Source: Bacilli bacterium (lineage in GTDB: Bacteria; Bacillota_I; Bacilli_A; RF39; UBA660). From it: 64,000 bases of DNA. Below are positions 16,835 to 23,907 of the stretch, piece after piece. Position numbers and translations under genes: made by a program. Location of the stretch: NCBI GenBank assembly GCA_017525035.1, contig JAFXTH010000023.1, positions 1 through 64,000 of the forward strand, written 5' to 3'. The notes beneath the pieces are model-generated. The model was not told where the DNA came from, ran no database searches, and worked only from the letters and a program-made list of their open reading frames with translations. Every line of letters begins with the position of its first letter. Positions within the stretch are counted from its first letter, which is position 1.

Positions 16835-16859
16835 AGAAAAAGAAGTATTTCTACTTCTT
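16835..16859 (-). terminator. Terminator of the GHKL-ATPase operon
   Basis: AAGAAGTA/TACTTCTT stem with a 4-base loop and a T-rich tail on the minus strand, about 55 bases after the last gene of the three-gene operon. The stem lacks the host's CTAG signature. Confidence 0.7.
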
Positions 16860-16913
16860 CATCGCACATTTGACTTCTTATATAATTACTATTACAATTT
16901 TTAATTCTTTAGT

Positions 16914-17729
16914 TTATTTTTTTAAATATTCTAAATTGCCTTTATGTACCTCTTGAACTGCTTTTTCTAATTTTTCATATATAATGTTATACAAATCTTC
17001 TTCTGCCATAAAATCAAGTATTCTAGCTGAACCATATAAAGACAAGGCTTTTCTAATAAAAGTATATATATTGTATGTTTCAATGCCTCTTTCACATTGT
17101 TCGATCGTTTCTTTATAATTTGGATCAGAAATATATTTATCATATATGTCTTTTTCAGCTCTAATTGTACTTAAAACAATATTTCTATATTTGTTATCAA
17201 AAGTAAGATTTCTTACTCTCTCATTTTTATCTAATACAAATCTAGCCAATTCGTATTTATCTTCTCTTGATTCATCAACTGTAAATTCAACCCAAAAATA
17301 ATCTCTTGCTAACGTATTTCTCCAAATACCTCTTTTTCCTTCTTTAAATAGCCAGCTATATTCAAGTCTTGTTTCAGTAGTTAATGGCATAGCTTGCAAA
17401 GCAACTCTATAGAATTTATCAAACTCTAACCACAACCAAAATCTAGGATCTACCAACACATACCTAGGTAGATCTTTTATGTGTTCATATAAGGTAATTG
17501 CATTTTCTATTTCAACATTTTTATACTTTCCATCATTTGATAATTTTAAGTCAAAATCTATTATCTTTTGTTTTCTTTGTTCAAATGATGGCTCATCTAA
17601 AACATCTCTCAACCATTTTGAGTCATATGGATTATTCTTAATAATTTCGGTGATCTTTTTAGGATTACTATTTAAAGTGTCATATAGTTTTTCATTCATA
17701 AAAGAAATATTAATTATATTATTATCCAT
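16914..17729 (-). CDS. DUF6339-like protein, third gene of a candidate defence operon
   Basis: The 271-residue soluble protein resembles what I recall of the DUF6339 family: LPRYVLVDPRFWLWL near 87-101, FDKFYRVALQ after it, and RNTLARDYFWVEF near 137-149, an Arg-Asn-hydrophobic-aromatic signature. No catalytic motif is evident. To my knowledge DUF6339 proteins occur beside MutL-like GHKL ATPases in multi-gene antiphage systems. Its ATG overlaps the stop of the upstream gene by one base (TAATG) and its ribosome site GGAGGAACTATA lies inside that gene, so the products are made together. Family assignment is moderate. Confidence 0.65.
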   Translation of the reverse strand: MDNNIINISFMNEKLYDTLNSNPKKITEIIKNNPYDSKWLRDVLDEPSFEQRKQKIIDFDLKLSNDGKYKNVEIENAITLYEHIKDLPRYVLVDPRFWLWLEFDKFYRVALQAMPLTTETRLEYSWLFKEGKRGIWRNTLARDYFWVEFTVDESREDKYELARFVLDKNERVRNLTFDNKYRNIVLSTIRAEKDIYDKYISDPNYKETIEQCERGIETYNIYTFIRKALSLYGSARILDFMAEEDLYNIIYEKLEKAVQEVHKGNLEYLKK

Positions 17730-18643
17730 TATAGTTCCTCCTCTTCCATATCACTTGTTCTTGTTATAATATCATGAAAATCATCTATTGAATTTACTAT
17801 ACAATCATCCATAATCATTTGTGATAGTTCTAGGACATCAAGTGCCATAAAAATTTCTTCTGTTAAAGTCGTACCTGTTAAACGCTTATATGCATTTTGA
17901 ACAGAAATAAACCAAGTGTGAACATCAACTATGTCTTCAATCATTTTATTTTGATATCTTAATTCATCTTGTAATTCTTTTAGACACATTGATAATGCAG
18001 GGATGATAATAATTGAAAAGAAAATATGTTGAAATATAGATTGACCATTTAATCTATCAAAGTTTTCATATTCATGTTCTGGTAATTCAATTTTTATCTT
18101 TTTATCATCATTTATAACTGTCATTATTTTTTTATCAGAGTCAAAACTTTTAACAACGGAAAATATAGATGATACTTTTTTATCTTCTAAATCATCATAC
18201 TCAATTTTGGAAATAATTCCATCATCCAAGGCAACTGGACAATATTTTTCAATTTTGAATTTATATCCTGAATATTCATCAATAAAATCTTGGCTACTAA
18301 AATCAGTTATTGTTTCAGTAGCATACGTAATACTTGATATTTCAACCCTACCAGACAATTGACTAATTGGTATAATTACATCTTTTGGTTCTAAAGATAT
18401 TTGTTCTGAATGTTTAAATAATGTTGCAGAACACTCGATCATTATCATGGCTTTAACTTTTCCACTATTTAATAATCCTTTTAATAGATTACTATTAGTT
18501 TCAATTCGTGTATTCTTAAGAATGTAATTATTCCCATCTTCTATTTCTTCTAATTCTAACGAATACGTTTCGTTTTTATAACAGTTAAAGTTTTTAGCAT
18601 TATTAAGTACTGGATATGGGTATCCTTTTTTACCTATTTGCAT
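17729..18643 (-). CDS. Unknown protein, second gene of a candidate defence operon
   Basis: I do not recognise this 304-residue protein. It begins MQIGKKGYPYPVLN, has a strand-rich first two thirds (KVKAMIMIECSATLF, DVIIPISQLSGRVEI) and a helical last third containing HIFFSIIIIPALSMCLKEL, which is hydrophobic but too interrupted to be a sure membrane helix. The C-terminus is acidic. It overlaps the GHKL-ATPase gene by 14 bases and the DUF6339-like gene by one base. GTGAGGTGAAGTTAT precedes the ATG at 18643. The tight coupling implies a complex with one or both neighbours. Confidence 0.7.
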   Translation of the reverse strand: MQIGKKGYPYPVLNNAKNFNCYKNETYSLELEEIEDGNNYILKNTRIETNSNLLKGLLNSGKVKAMIMIECSATLFKHSEQISLEPKDVIIPISQLSGRVEISSITYATETITDFSSQDFIDEYSGYKFKIEKYCPVALDDGIISKIEYDDLEDKKVSSIFSVVKSFDSDKKIMTVINDDKKIKIELPEHEYENFDRLNGQSIFQHIFFSIIIIPALSMCLKELQDELRYQNKMIEDIVDVHTWFISVQNAYKRLTGTTLTEEIFMALDVLELSQMIMDDCIVNSIDDFHDIITRTSDMEEEEL

Positions 18644-20561
18644 ATAACTTCACCTCACAAACGTAAATATCATCTAAATCTGTATCCAATTCAAATTTAT
18701 ACATTTTATTCTTTTCTAATTTAATATTTTTAACTAAATTATTATCAACTTGATAATCTTGTCCATTTAAAATACATTTATTTATTTTTGTTTTATACTT
18801 TGAACCATTATCATCTAGATAAAATAATTCCATTTCACAATTTGGTTCATCATATATTGAAACAAAACTAATAAGATATTTTCCAAGTTCTCTATCTAAT
18901 ATAAGTGTTTTTGCTTTAATTCCACTTAAATTAACTGTTTTAAGGATCTCATCTGTTCCATTTTCATCAAAACCTTGGGTATTGTTTTCTCCTTCATGAA
19001 TTTGCCCACTACTTCCTTGATTGTGGCCTTCAGTAGTATTAGTTTCGTCTCCTTCTTCTGTTCTAGTACCAACATCTAGAATATTACTTATATCATCTAC
19101 ATTTGATTTATCTCCAACATTATTTGTTAATACGGCTTTTCTACTGTTAATAATTTTTGGCTTTTCAGTTTTTTCAATTTCAGATTCTCCAGTTGTATCT
19201 CCAAATTCACCATCAGCAAGATAATCACTAGCACCATCAATATCTAATTCTTTATCGTCACCTGATAATAAACATTCATTAGCAAATAATTGAACCTCAT
19301 TCCTTATTGTTTTAATAATTCTCTTTATCTCTCGTCTAAATTCAACATCATCTTGAATTCTATTTGGTTCCCAATCTGTATGTTGAGGATTTTCTACAGA
19401 TCTTAATATACTATTCAATTCATTTCTTTCAATTATACACATTGCCGAACAAGGCTTAGCAAAAGGTATTTTCATATCAGTTATTTTCATATATGGGTAT
19501 CTAACCATAATACATTTATTTGTAGCTAATTGTTCTTCTTGTTTATTAAAGTCTTTTAACAAAATCTTAATAGAACCATAGTCCTTGATACCAATTTCTT
19601 TCTTAAAAACTGTCGCATCATTTAATAATATATATTGTCCAATAATATTTCTTTTTTCAGATTCACTTATTTCGTTGCTGTATACAACATCACGCAATGT
19701 TTCTTTGCTAATTTCAGTACCATCAACATTTACAATTAAATCTCCATTATCTATTGCGACCATGAAACTATCAAGTACTTTAGTAATAATACCAAACTTC
19801 CAATTATCTTCAGCTCTAAAATCAATAATATATACATCAGTTCCAAATTCTTCTCTTTTGAAACTTTTATCCAACACTAATTTGTTTAATATAGGAAGAA
19901 CTTTTTCTGTTGAACAGTAATAACCATATCCAGTCGTACACATTCCCGTTTCTTCATTTAGTAATCTTGAAGCTAATTTAGTTATTCCTAAATATCCTTC
20001 TTCATTATTTTCATTTAAAGTTGAATAAAAGACTGTTTGCAAATCACTTGCGACAAATGATGCAAATTTTCCAATTCCCTTAGAGCCACCACTTGTTGCA
20101 TTATCTTTAGTAGTTAATCCATTTCCCTTAGTAAGATAATAAAAAGCTTTATTTCTATCATTAGTAGCAACGCCTTCAAGACCTTTAGTATTAAAATCAC
20201 TAACTCTAAGACATAATATTTGATCTCTTTCTAGGTGAGATACCATACTATCAAATTTCTTATAATATTTTGTCCCTGTATCATAAGAATTTCTACAACA
20301 AATCATTTCATTCTTTAACTCATTTATACCGGGTAAATCTTTTGTGTTTAAATAAAATGATTTAAATTCAACTTTCACTGGTTCCTCTGCTCTTCTAGCA
20401 TCTACTGAATTTTGACATAACTCCCTTGCAATTGAAGCAATAGGATCCTTTTTGAAAGTTTCAACATCAGTAGAATCCAAGCCAGATTCGTTTCCATAAC
20501 CATTTTCTATAAATTTCCATTTATAGTCTTTACTTCCTAATAAGCTATTAAATAAACCCAT
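18630..20561 (-). CDS. GHKL-superfamily ATPase (HSP90/MutL-like), first gene of a candidate defence operon
   Basis: The 643-residue protein has the GHKL ATP-binding motifs: ELCQNSVDA (Glu47, Asn51; N box), VSDFNTKGLEG (Asp122, Gly127; G1 box), SGGSKGIGKFASF (157-169; lid/G2) and EFGTDVYIIDFR near 238-249 (G3, Thr). A middle domain follows. Residues about 430-525 form a low-complexity acidic linker (many Asp, Glu, Gly, Thr, Asn), and a C-terminal beta-rich domain ends at 643. Such ATPases dimerise on ATP binding and act as clamps. The ribosome site AAGGAGGATAGTT is strong. It follows the small coiled-coil gene by 11 bases and so belongs to the same transcript. Confidence 0.8.
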   Translation of the reverse strand: MGLFNSLLGSKDYKWKFIENGYGNESGLDSTDVETFKKDPIASIARELCQNSVDARRAEEPVKVEFKSFYLNTKDLPGINELKNEMICCRNSYDTGTKYYKKFDSMVSHLERDQILCLRVSDFNTKGLEGVATNDRNKAFYYLTKGNGLTTKDNATSGGSKGIGKFASFVASDLQTVFYSTLNENNEEGYLGITKLASRLLNEETGMCTTGYGYYCSTEKVLPILNKLVLDKSFKREEFGTDVYIIDFRAEDNWKFGIITKVLDSFMVAIDNGDLIVNVDGTEISKETLRDVVYSNEISESEKRNIIGQYILLNDATVFKKEIGIKDYGSIKILLKDFNKQEEQLATNKCIMVRYPYMKITDMKIPFAKPCSAMCIIERNELNSILRSVENPQHTDWEPNRIQDDVEFRREIKRIIKTIRNEVQLFANECLLSGDDKELDIDGASDYLADGEFGDTTGESEIEKTEKPKIINSRKAVLTNNVGDKSNVDDISNILDVGTRTEEGDETNTTEGHNQGSSGQIHEGENNTQGFDENGTDEILKTVNLSGIKAKTLILDRELGKYLISFVSIYDEPNCEMELFYLDDNGSKYKTKINKCILNGQDYQVDNNLVKNIKLEKNKMYKFELDTDLDDIYVCEVKLYANR

Positions 20562-20572
20562 AACTATCCTCC

Positions 20573-20791
20573 TTACAACTCAAATCTCTTTTTACTTTTC
20601 TTTGTCTTTTTAAACAATTCTTTTTGTTTATCTAGTTCTTTTTGAATTGCCTTAAAAATATTTTCCATTTGTTCATCTGAATATTCATAAAAAGATGTAT
20701 TATTTAAGTTTTCTAATTTAGAGATCATATCTATAATTTTATTAACTCTATTTTCAGCAATACGCTTGAAATTTTCTTGTTTTGCATTCAT
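20573..20791 (-). CDS. Small coiled-coil protein, leader gene of the GHKL operon
   Basis: This 72-residue, highly charged protein begins MNAKQENFKRIAENRVNKII, has a predicted helical hairpin and a basic end (KKTKKSKKRFEL). I know similar small proteins scattered on Firmicutes mobile elements, without known function. It lies 11 bases upstream of the GHKL ATPase gene and shares the promoter. GGGAGAGGTTATTT precedes the ATG. A regulator or DNA-binding accessory is possible but unproven. Confidence 0.6.
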   Translation of the reverse strand: MNAKQENFKRIAENRVNKIIDMISKLENLNNTSFYEYSDEQMENIFKAIQKELDKQKELFKKTKKSKKRFEL

Positions 20792-20842
20792 AAATAACCT
20801 CTCCCTTTCAAAGATAAAATATCATTTTGAATGCAAAAAGTC
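20780..20842 (-). promoter_or_regulatory. Promoter with 11-bp inverted repeat ahead of the GHKL operon
   Basis: On the minus strand a -35 box TTGACT is separated by 17 bases from a -10 box TATTTT. An 11-bp perfect inverted repeat, TTTTGCATTCA at 20780-20790 and TGAATGCAAAA at 20828-20838, has one arm in the spacer between the boxes and the other on the start codon. This is an operator-like arrangement. Confidence 0.55.
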
Positions 20843-20897
20843 AATAATAATTGAACAATATTTTAACAATATTTGTTAATTATTATATATTACTTAC

Positions 20898-20919
20898 TAA
20901 AAAAAGCCATTTCTGGCTT
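20898..20919 (-). terminator. Terminator of the restriction-modification operon
   Basis: AAGCC/GGCTT stem with a 6-base loop followed by a T run on the minus strand, reaching into the stop codon of the endonuclease gene. Confidence 0.7.
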
Positions 20920-22216
20920 ATAAATTAACGACATCAAAATATGTTGTTATATCTAGTATCCATTTAATCCATGCGGTAACGGTACTAGTTCTTCTTCTGG
21001 CTGTACTTATTTTATTGATTTCATTTCTACATTCATCAATGGATTTAGCTATTTCATCTGTATCAAATGAATAATTCTCAATTTGTTGTTTCATGGCTAG
21101 ATAAAAAGGTTTATGAGATAAAATAGATCTTACTATTTCTAATGTTCTATCCTTATGATTCATTTTCATAATCTTTTTGCCATATTCTGTTAAAGTATAT
21201 TTCTTATCTTTTTTAACAAAACCCAGATATTTTGCAGCATCAATATAATAATTTGTTTGCCTTGGGTCATATTCTAAAAAATTAGTTATATCATCTGGAG
21301 TCATATCTTGAGAATTCAATTCTCCAAGTAAATCTAAAACAATATTGAATGTATTTGCTTGTGGAAATGGTATACTTTCATCTTCATCTACAAACTCAAC
21401 ATTGCCCATTATATCCATAATATCCGATAATTCTATTGGATTATATGGTTCATCTAATATATATCTTTTAATTTCTTTTAGACAAATGCTATTGTAATCA
21501 TTTTCATTTTCAAATGAATAAACAAAGAAGTTAAAAATATTATCATGTTTTATTAACATTATAGGAATTATTTCTTTGTTAGTATTAGATTTCCAAACTT
21601 TATATGGATAATATAGTTGCCTAATAATAAAATCCTTCATGTAATGATTTTTTGCTTCTAAAATAACAAATTTTGAAATTCCTTCATAACTAGCATCTAT
21701 TTCCATTTGAGAGTTTTCTACATTAACATCAAATGTGTTTTGATCATTAAGTAATATTTTATAATTAAATTCTCCAGTACCCATCCTTCCAGAAATGGTA
21801 GGAACTACTGATTCTCCAATTATATCTTCTAACATTCCAGAAATATAAGCAGCATTAAGAGAAATAGCTTCGCTCGTTATATTTTTATAATCAATGGTAG
21901 TAATATAATCTGGTAATTTTTTTGTTTCTACATCAATATTATTATCGATATTAATAGACTGATAATTTTGAAATTTTCCAATAATATATGTTCCTCTTTT
22001 AACAGGTAAAATAGCCAAATCATTATCTTTAAAAATGTCTGGCAAATTTTCACTACTATCAAATTTAGTCATTAAACGAGGTTCTCTACCTGATAATTTT
22101 ATATCATCAGCTGATATTTCATAAAATCCATTATCATTGATTTCTTTTAATATATCAAATTTTTTAAATAGTGAATTCCAAGCTTCATTATTTTTCGATA
22201 TCCAGTTTTCCAACAA
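20918..22216 (-). CDS. Type II restriction endonuclease (PD-(D/E)XK)
   Basis: The 432-residue protein has a nuclease core QMEIDASYE...FVILEAKN, with Asp174 and the Glu187-x-Lys189 pair of PD-(D/E)XK enzymes. A winged-helix-like part follows (FPQANTFNIVLDLLGEL and TNFLEYDPRQTNYYIDAAKY, about 285-335), as in a family of type II enzymes annotated with DUF6996/DUF6997/DUF7226. It overlaps the methylase gene by 29 bases. The start is one of two adjacent TTG codons (22216 or 22213), preceded by AGGAGGTTTTGA; no ATG is suitably placed. A TTG start lowers translation, which suits a nuclease that must trail its methylase. It should cut unmethylated sites recognised by the neighbour. Confidence 0.8.
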   Translation of the reverse strand: MLENWISKNNEAWNSLFKKFDILKEINDNGFYEISADDIKLSGREPRLMTKFDSSENLPDIFKDNDLAILPVKRGTYIIGKFQNYQSINIDNNIDVETKKLPDYITTIDYKNITSEAISLNAAYISGMLEDIIGESVVPTISGRMGTGEFNYKILLNDQNTFDVNVENSQMEIDASYEGISKFVILEAKNHYMKDFIIRQLYYPYKVWKSNTNKEIIPIMLIKHDNIFNFFVYSFENENDYNSICLKEIKRYILDEPYNPIELSDIMDIMGNVEFVDEDESIPFPQANTFNIVLDLLGELNSQDMTPDDITNFLEYDPRQTNYYIDAAKYLGFVKKDKKYTLTEYGKKIMKMNHKDRTLEIVRSILSHKPFYLAMKQQIENYSFDTDEIAKSIDECRNEINKISTARRRTSTVTAWIKWILDITTYFDVVNL

Positions 22217-23063
22217 TCAAAACCTCCTCTACTTCTCCCCTTTTTTTTGCATTACTATTAATATTTCTTCTAGCATTAACTGTATTTATTGTATATGTGA
22301 CATATTTTGTTTTATCACTATATAATTCAACAATAAAAGGAGTTTTAGAATTACTAATCATAACATAGCAGCCTTTTTCAATTAATTTATCACACATTAA
22401 TTTAAGTCTTGTTTGATCTTCCCTTGTAAAACCATCTTTTGTATATCCAACAAAATTCATTTGTTCATCATATTGATCATATGGAGGATCTAAATAAATA
22501 AACGATCCCTTTGGTGCATCCTTACAAGCATCTTCAAAATCGCCTGATCTAAACTCAATTTCATTTTCATTAAAGTATTTACTCATAGCTCTTAAAACAG
22601 GTTCATTACATATGCAAGGATTCTTATAAGAACCATATGGTGAATTAAATTGACCAGCGCTATTCATTCTAAACAATCCATTATAACAAGTTCTATTTAA
22701 ATATATTAATCTTGCAGCGCGCTCTACTGGAGTCCACTTTTTATATTCATCAGTTCTATCTACTCCTCTGATTTCATAAAAACTTTCAGAATCATTTTTT
22801 GTTTCATAATATTTTAATTTTTCAATTAACTCTTCTAAATTATCTTTAATACATCTATATAAATTGATCAAATCTTCATTATAATCATTGATAATAGCCT
22901 TTTTAGGTTGCAGATGAAACAATACCGCACCACCACCAACAAAAGGTTCATAATAGCTTGTATATTTTTTAGGGAAAAATTTTTCTAATTGTGATAATAA
23001 TTGTCTTTTACCACCAGCCCATTTCAATACTGGTTGAAGAATCAAATTCTTTTTACGTCTCAT
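22188..23063 (-). CDS. DNA adenine-N6 methyltransferase, D12/Dam class
   Basis: The 291-residue protein has FxGxG-type motif PVLKWAGGKRQLL (about 11-23), EPFVGGGAVLFH (about 39-50) and the catalytic DPPY (192-195), in the order of the D12 (alpha) class. The region TCYNGLFRMNSAGQFNSPYG (about 125-144) is like that of Dam and M.DpnII, so GATC is the likely target, by analogy only. It protects DNA from the downstream endonuclease. TATAAT at 23093-23098 and AGGTGATAATAAT before the ATG form its own promoter and ribosome site. Confidence 0.88.
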   Translation of the reverse strand: MRRKKNLILQPVLKWAGGKRQLLSQLEKFFPKKYTSYYEPFVGGGAVLFHLQPKKAIINDYNEDLINLYRCIKDNLEELIEKLKYYETKNDSESFYEIRGVDRTDEYKKWTPVERAARLIYLNRTCYNGLFRMNSAGQFNSPYGSYKNPCICNEPVLRAMSKYFNENEIEFRSGDFEDACKDAPKGSFIYLDPPYDQYDEQMNFVGYTKDGFTREDQTRLKLMCDKLIEKGCYVMISNSKTPFIVELYSDKTKYVTYTINTVNARRNINSNAKKRGEVEEVLIVGKLDIEK

Positions 23064-23092
23064 ATTATTATCACCTACACTTTCTAAAAATA

Positions 23093-23098
23093 ATTATA
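23093..23098 (-). promoter_or_regulatory. -10 box of the methylase-endonuclease operon
   Basis: Perfect TATAAT with an upstream TGA extension on the minus strand, about 30 bases ahead of the methylase ATG. Confidence 0.5.
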
Positions 23099-23122
23099 TC
23101 ATAAAAACAATATTTTTTGTGC

Positions 23123-23602
23123 TTAATCGACAAAATTATTGTTAATTTCAAAATTCAATTTCCACTCAATATAATCATGTGTTGATATTTCACCATTTTC
23201 TCTTTTTTCTTTCATTTCCTTCCATTCTTTAAGGCCTTCTAATACACATTTACCATAATCAGATAATTTAGATGCAATATTATCTATATTTATATCAAAG
23301 AATGGCATTAATTCTTCTTCCCACATAGCAATATATACTAAATCAATTGGATCTGTTAAATCATAATCTCTAATAGCATCAATACTTACATGATATAATT
23401 CTATAAGTTCTTTCATTCTTGGTGGAAGCGGATTAACACTATTATCTTCATAATTTCTAATCGTTCTATTTGGATCTTTACCTCCAAATCCAAAATATTC
23501 AGTTACTTCATCTCTTTCCATACATCTAAATACTCTAATAAACTCTAATCTAGCTCCCTTTGTTAAATCTCTTAATTTTGGTCTAAAAAAATAATCATTC
23601 AT
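23123..23602 (-). CDS. HTH-type regulator of the restriction-modification module
   Basis: The 159-residue protein has a divergent XRE-like helix-turn-helix in its first 80 residues (LTKGARLEFIRVFRCMERDEVTEYFG then RTIRNYEDN, MKELIELYHVSIDAIRDYDL), resembling the phage-repressor layout in which the recognition helix is followed by R-x-YE. The C-terminal half is helical. It stands directly upstream of the methylase gene, the position of C proteins in such modules. GAAGGAGGTTTTGATTT precedes the ATG. Fourteen bases of this ribosome site (AGGAGGTTTTGATT) are identical to the site of the endonuclease gene. Confidence 0.65.
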   Translation of the reverse strand: MNDYFFRPKLRDLTKGARLEFIRVFRCMERDEVTEYFGFGGKDPNRTIRNYEDNSVNPLPPRMKELIELYHVSIDAIRDYDLTDPIDLVYIAMWEEELMPFFDINIDNIASKLSDYGKCVLEGLKEWKEMKEKRENGEISTHDYIEWKLNFEINNNFVD

Positions 23603-23635
23603 AAATCAAAACCTCCTTCAATTATTTTTTTCAAC

Positions 23636-23660
23636 AAAAAAAGAGTCACTTTAGACTCTT
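23636..23660 (-). terminator. Hairpin between the element's right-end leader and the regulator gene
   Basis: AAGAGTC/GACTCTT stem with a 6-base loop and T run on the minus strand. It lies 34 bases ahead of the regulator start codon and could be a terminator or attenuator. Confidence 0.65.
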
Positions 23661-23844
23661 AATAAATATCCCTTATTATTCCTTTAATTAAATTGTACTT
23701 GGCAGTCACCTCCTTTGCGCCCCAAGAGTTGCTATCCTAGATTGATTGCAACTATATTTTTTTATTCTTATAAGACTAGGTAAAACCACTAGTAAACTCC
23801 CCTTTATTCTTTTTATATAAATCAATAATCCTCTTTATAGCACT
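23661..23844 (-). other. Non-coding right-end region with a strong ribosome site and stem but no proper gene
   Basis: Read on the minus strand, this stretch contains a hairpin arm pair AGTTGC/GCAACT separated by 15 bases, then the near-perfect ribosome site AAAGGAGGTGA followed by at most a 16-codon frame that would start with GTG inside the site, then the terminator at 23636-23660. It could be a structured leader or a decayed small-peptide gene. No larger gene is supported between 23603 and 23900. Confidence 0.4.
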
Positions 23845-23868
23845 AAAAAAGAGTCTTTCGACTCTTTT
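23845..23868 (-). terminator. Present ppdK terminator, supplied by the element
   Basis: AAAAGAGT/ACTCTTTT stem with a 6-base loop and a T run on the minus strand, 33 bases beyond the ppdK stop. The stem resembles the element's other GAGTC hairpin rather than the host GACTAG type. Confidence 0.75.
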
Positions 23869-23884
23869 GTGTTTTATTATCTTT

Positions 23885-23907
23885 CGTATGTCCTCACATA
23901 CTAATTT
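23885..23907. repeat. Right-end attP arm and end repeat
   Basis: CGTATGTCCTCACATAC is itself a 6-bp inverted repeat (GTATGT/ACATAC). Together with the following TAAT it repeats the left-end motif at 15101-15121. TACTAATTT (23899-23907) is the inverted partner of 15084-15092 and contains the ppdK stop codon. Confidence 0.55.

Noticed and set aside
20573..20791. The 72-residue protein as an excisionase (recombination directionality factor).
   Set aside because: It is a charged coiled coil without a winged helix, and it heads the GHKL operon rather than lying by the recombinase.
23845..23868. This hairpin as the native ppdK terminator.
   Set aside because: It lies inside the element, left of attR, and its GAGT/ACTC stem differs from the host series; the native one stands at 14982-15010 behind the displaced tail.
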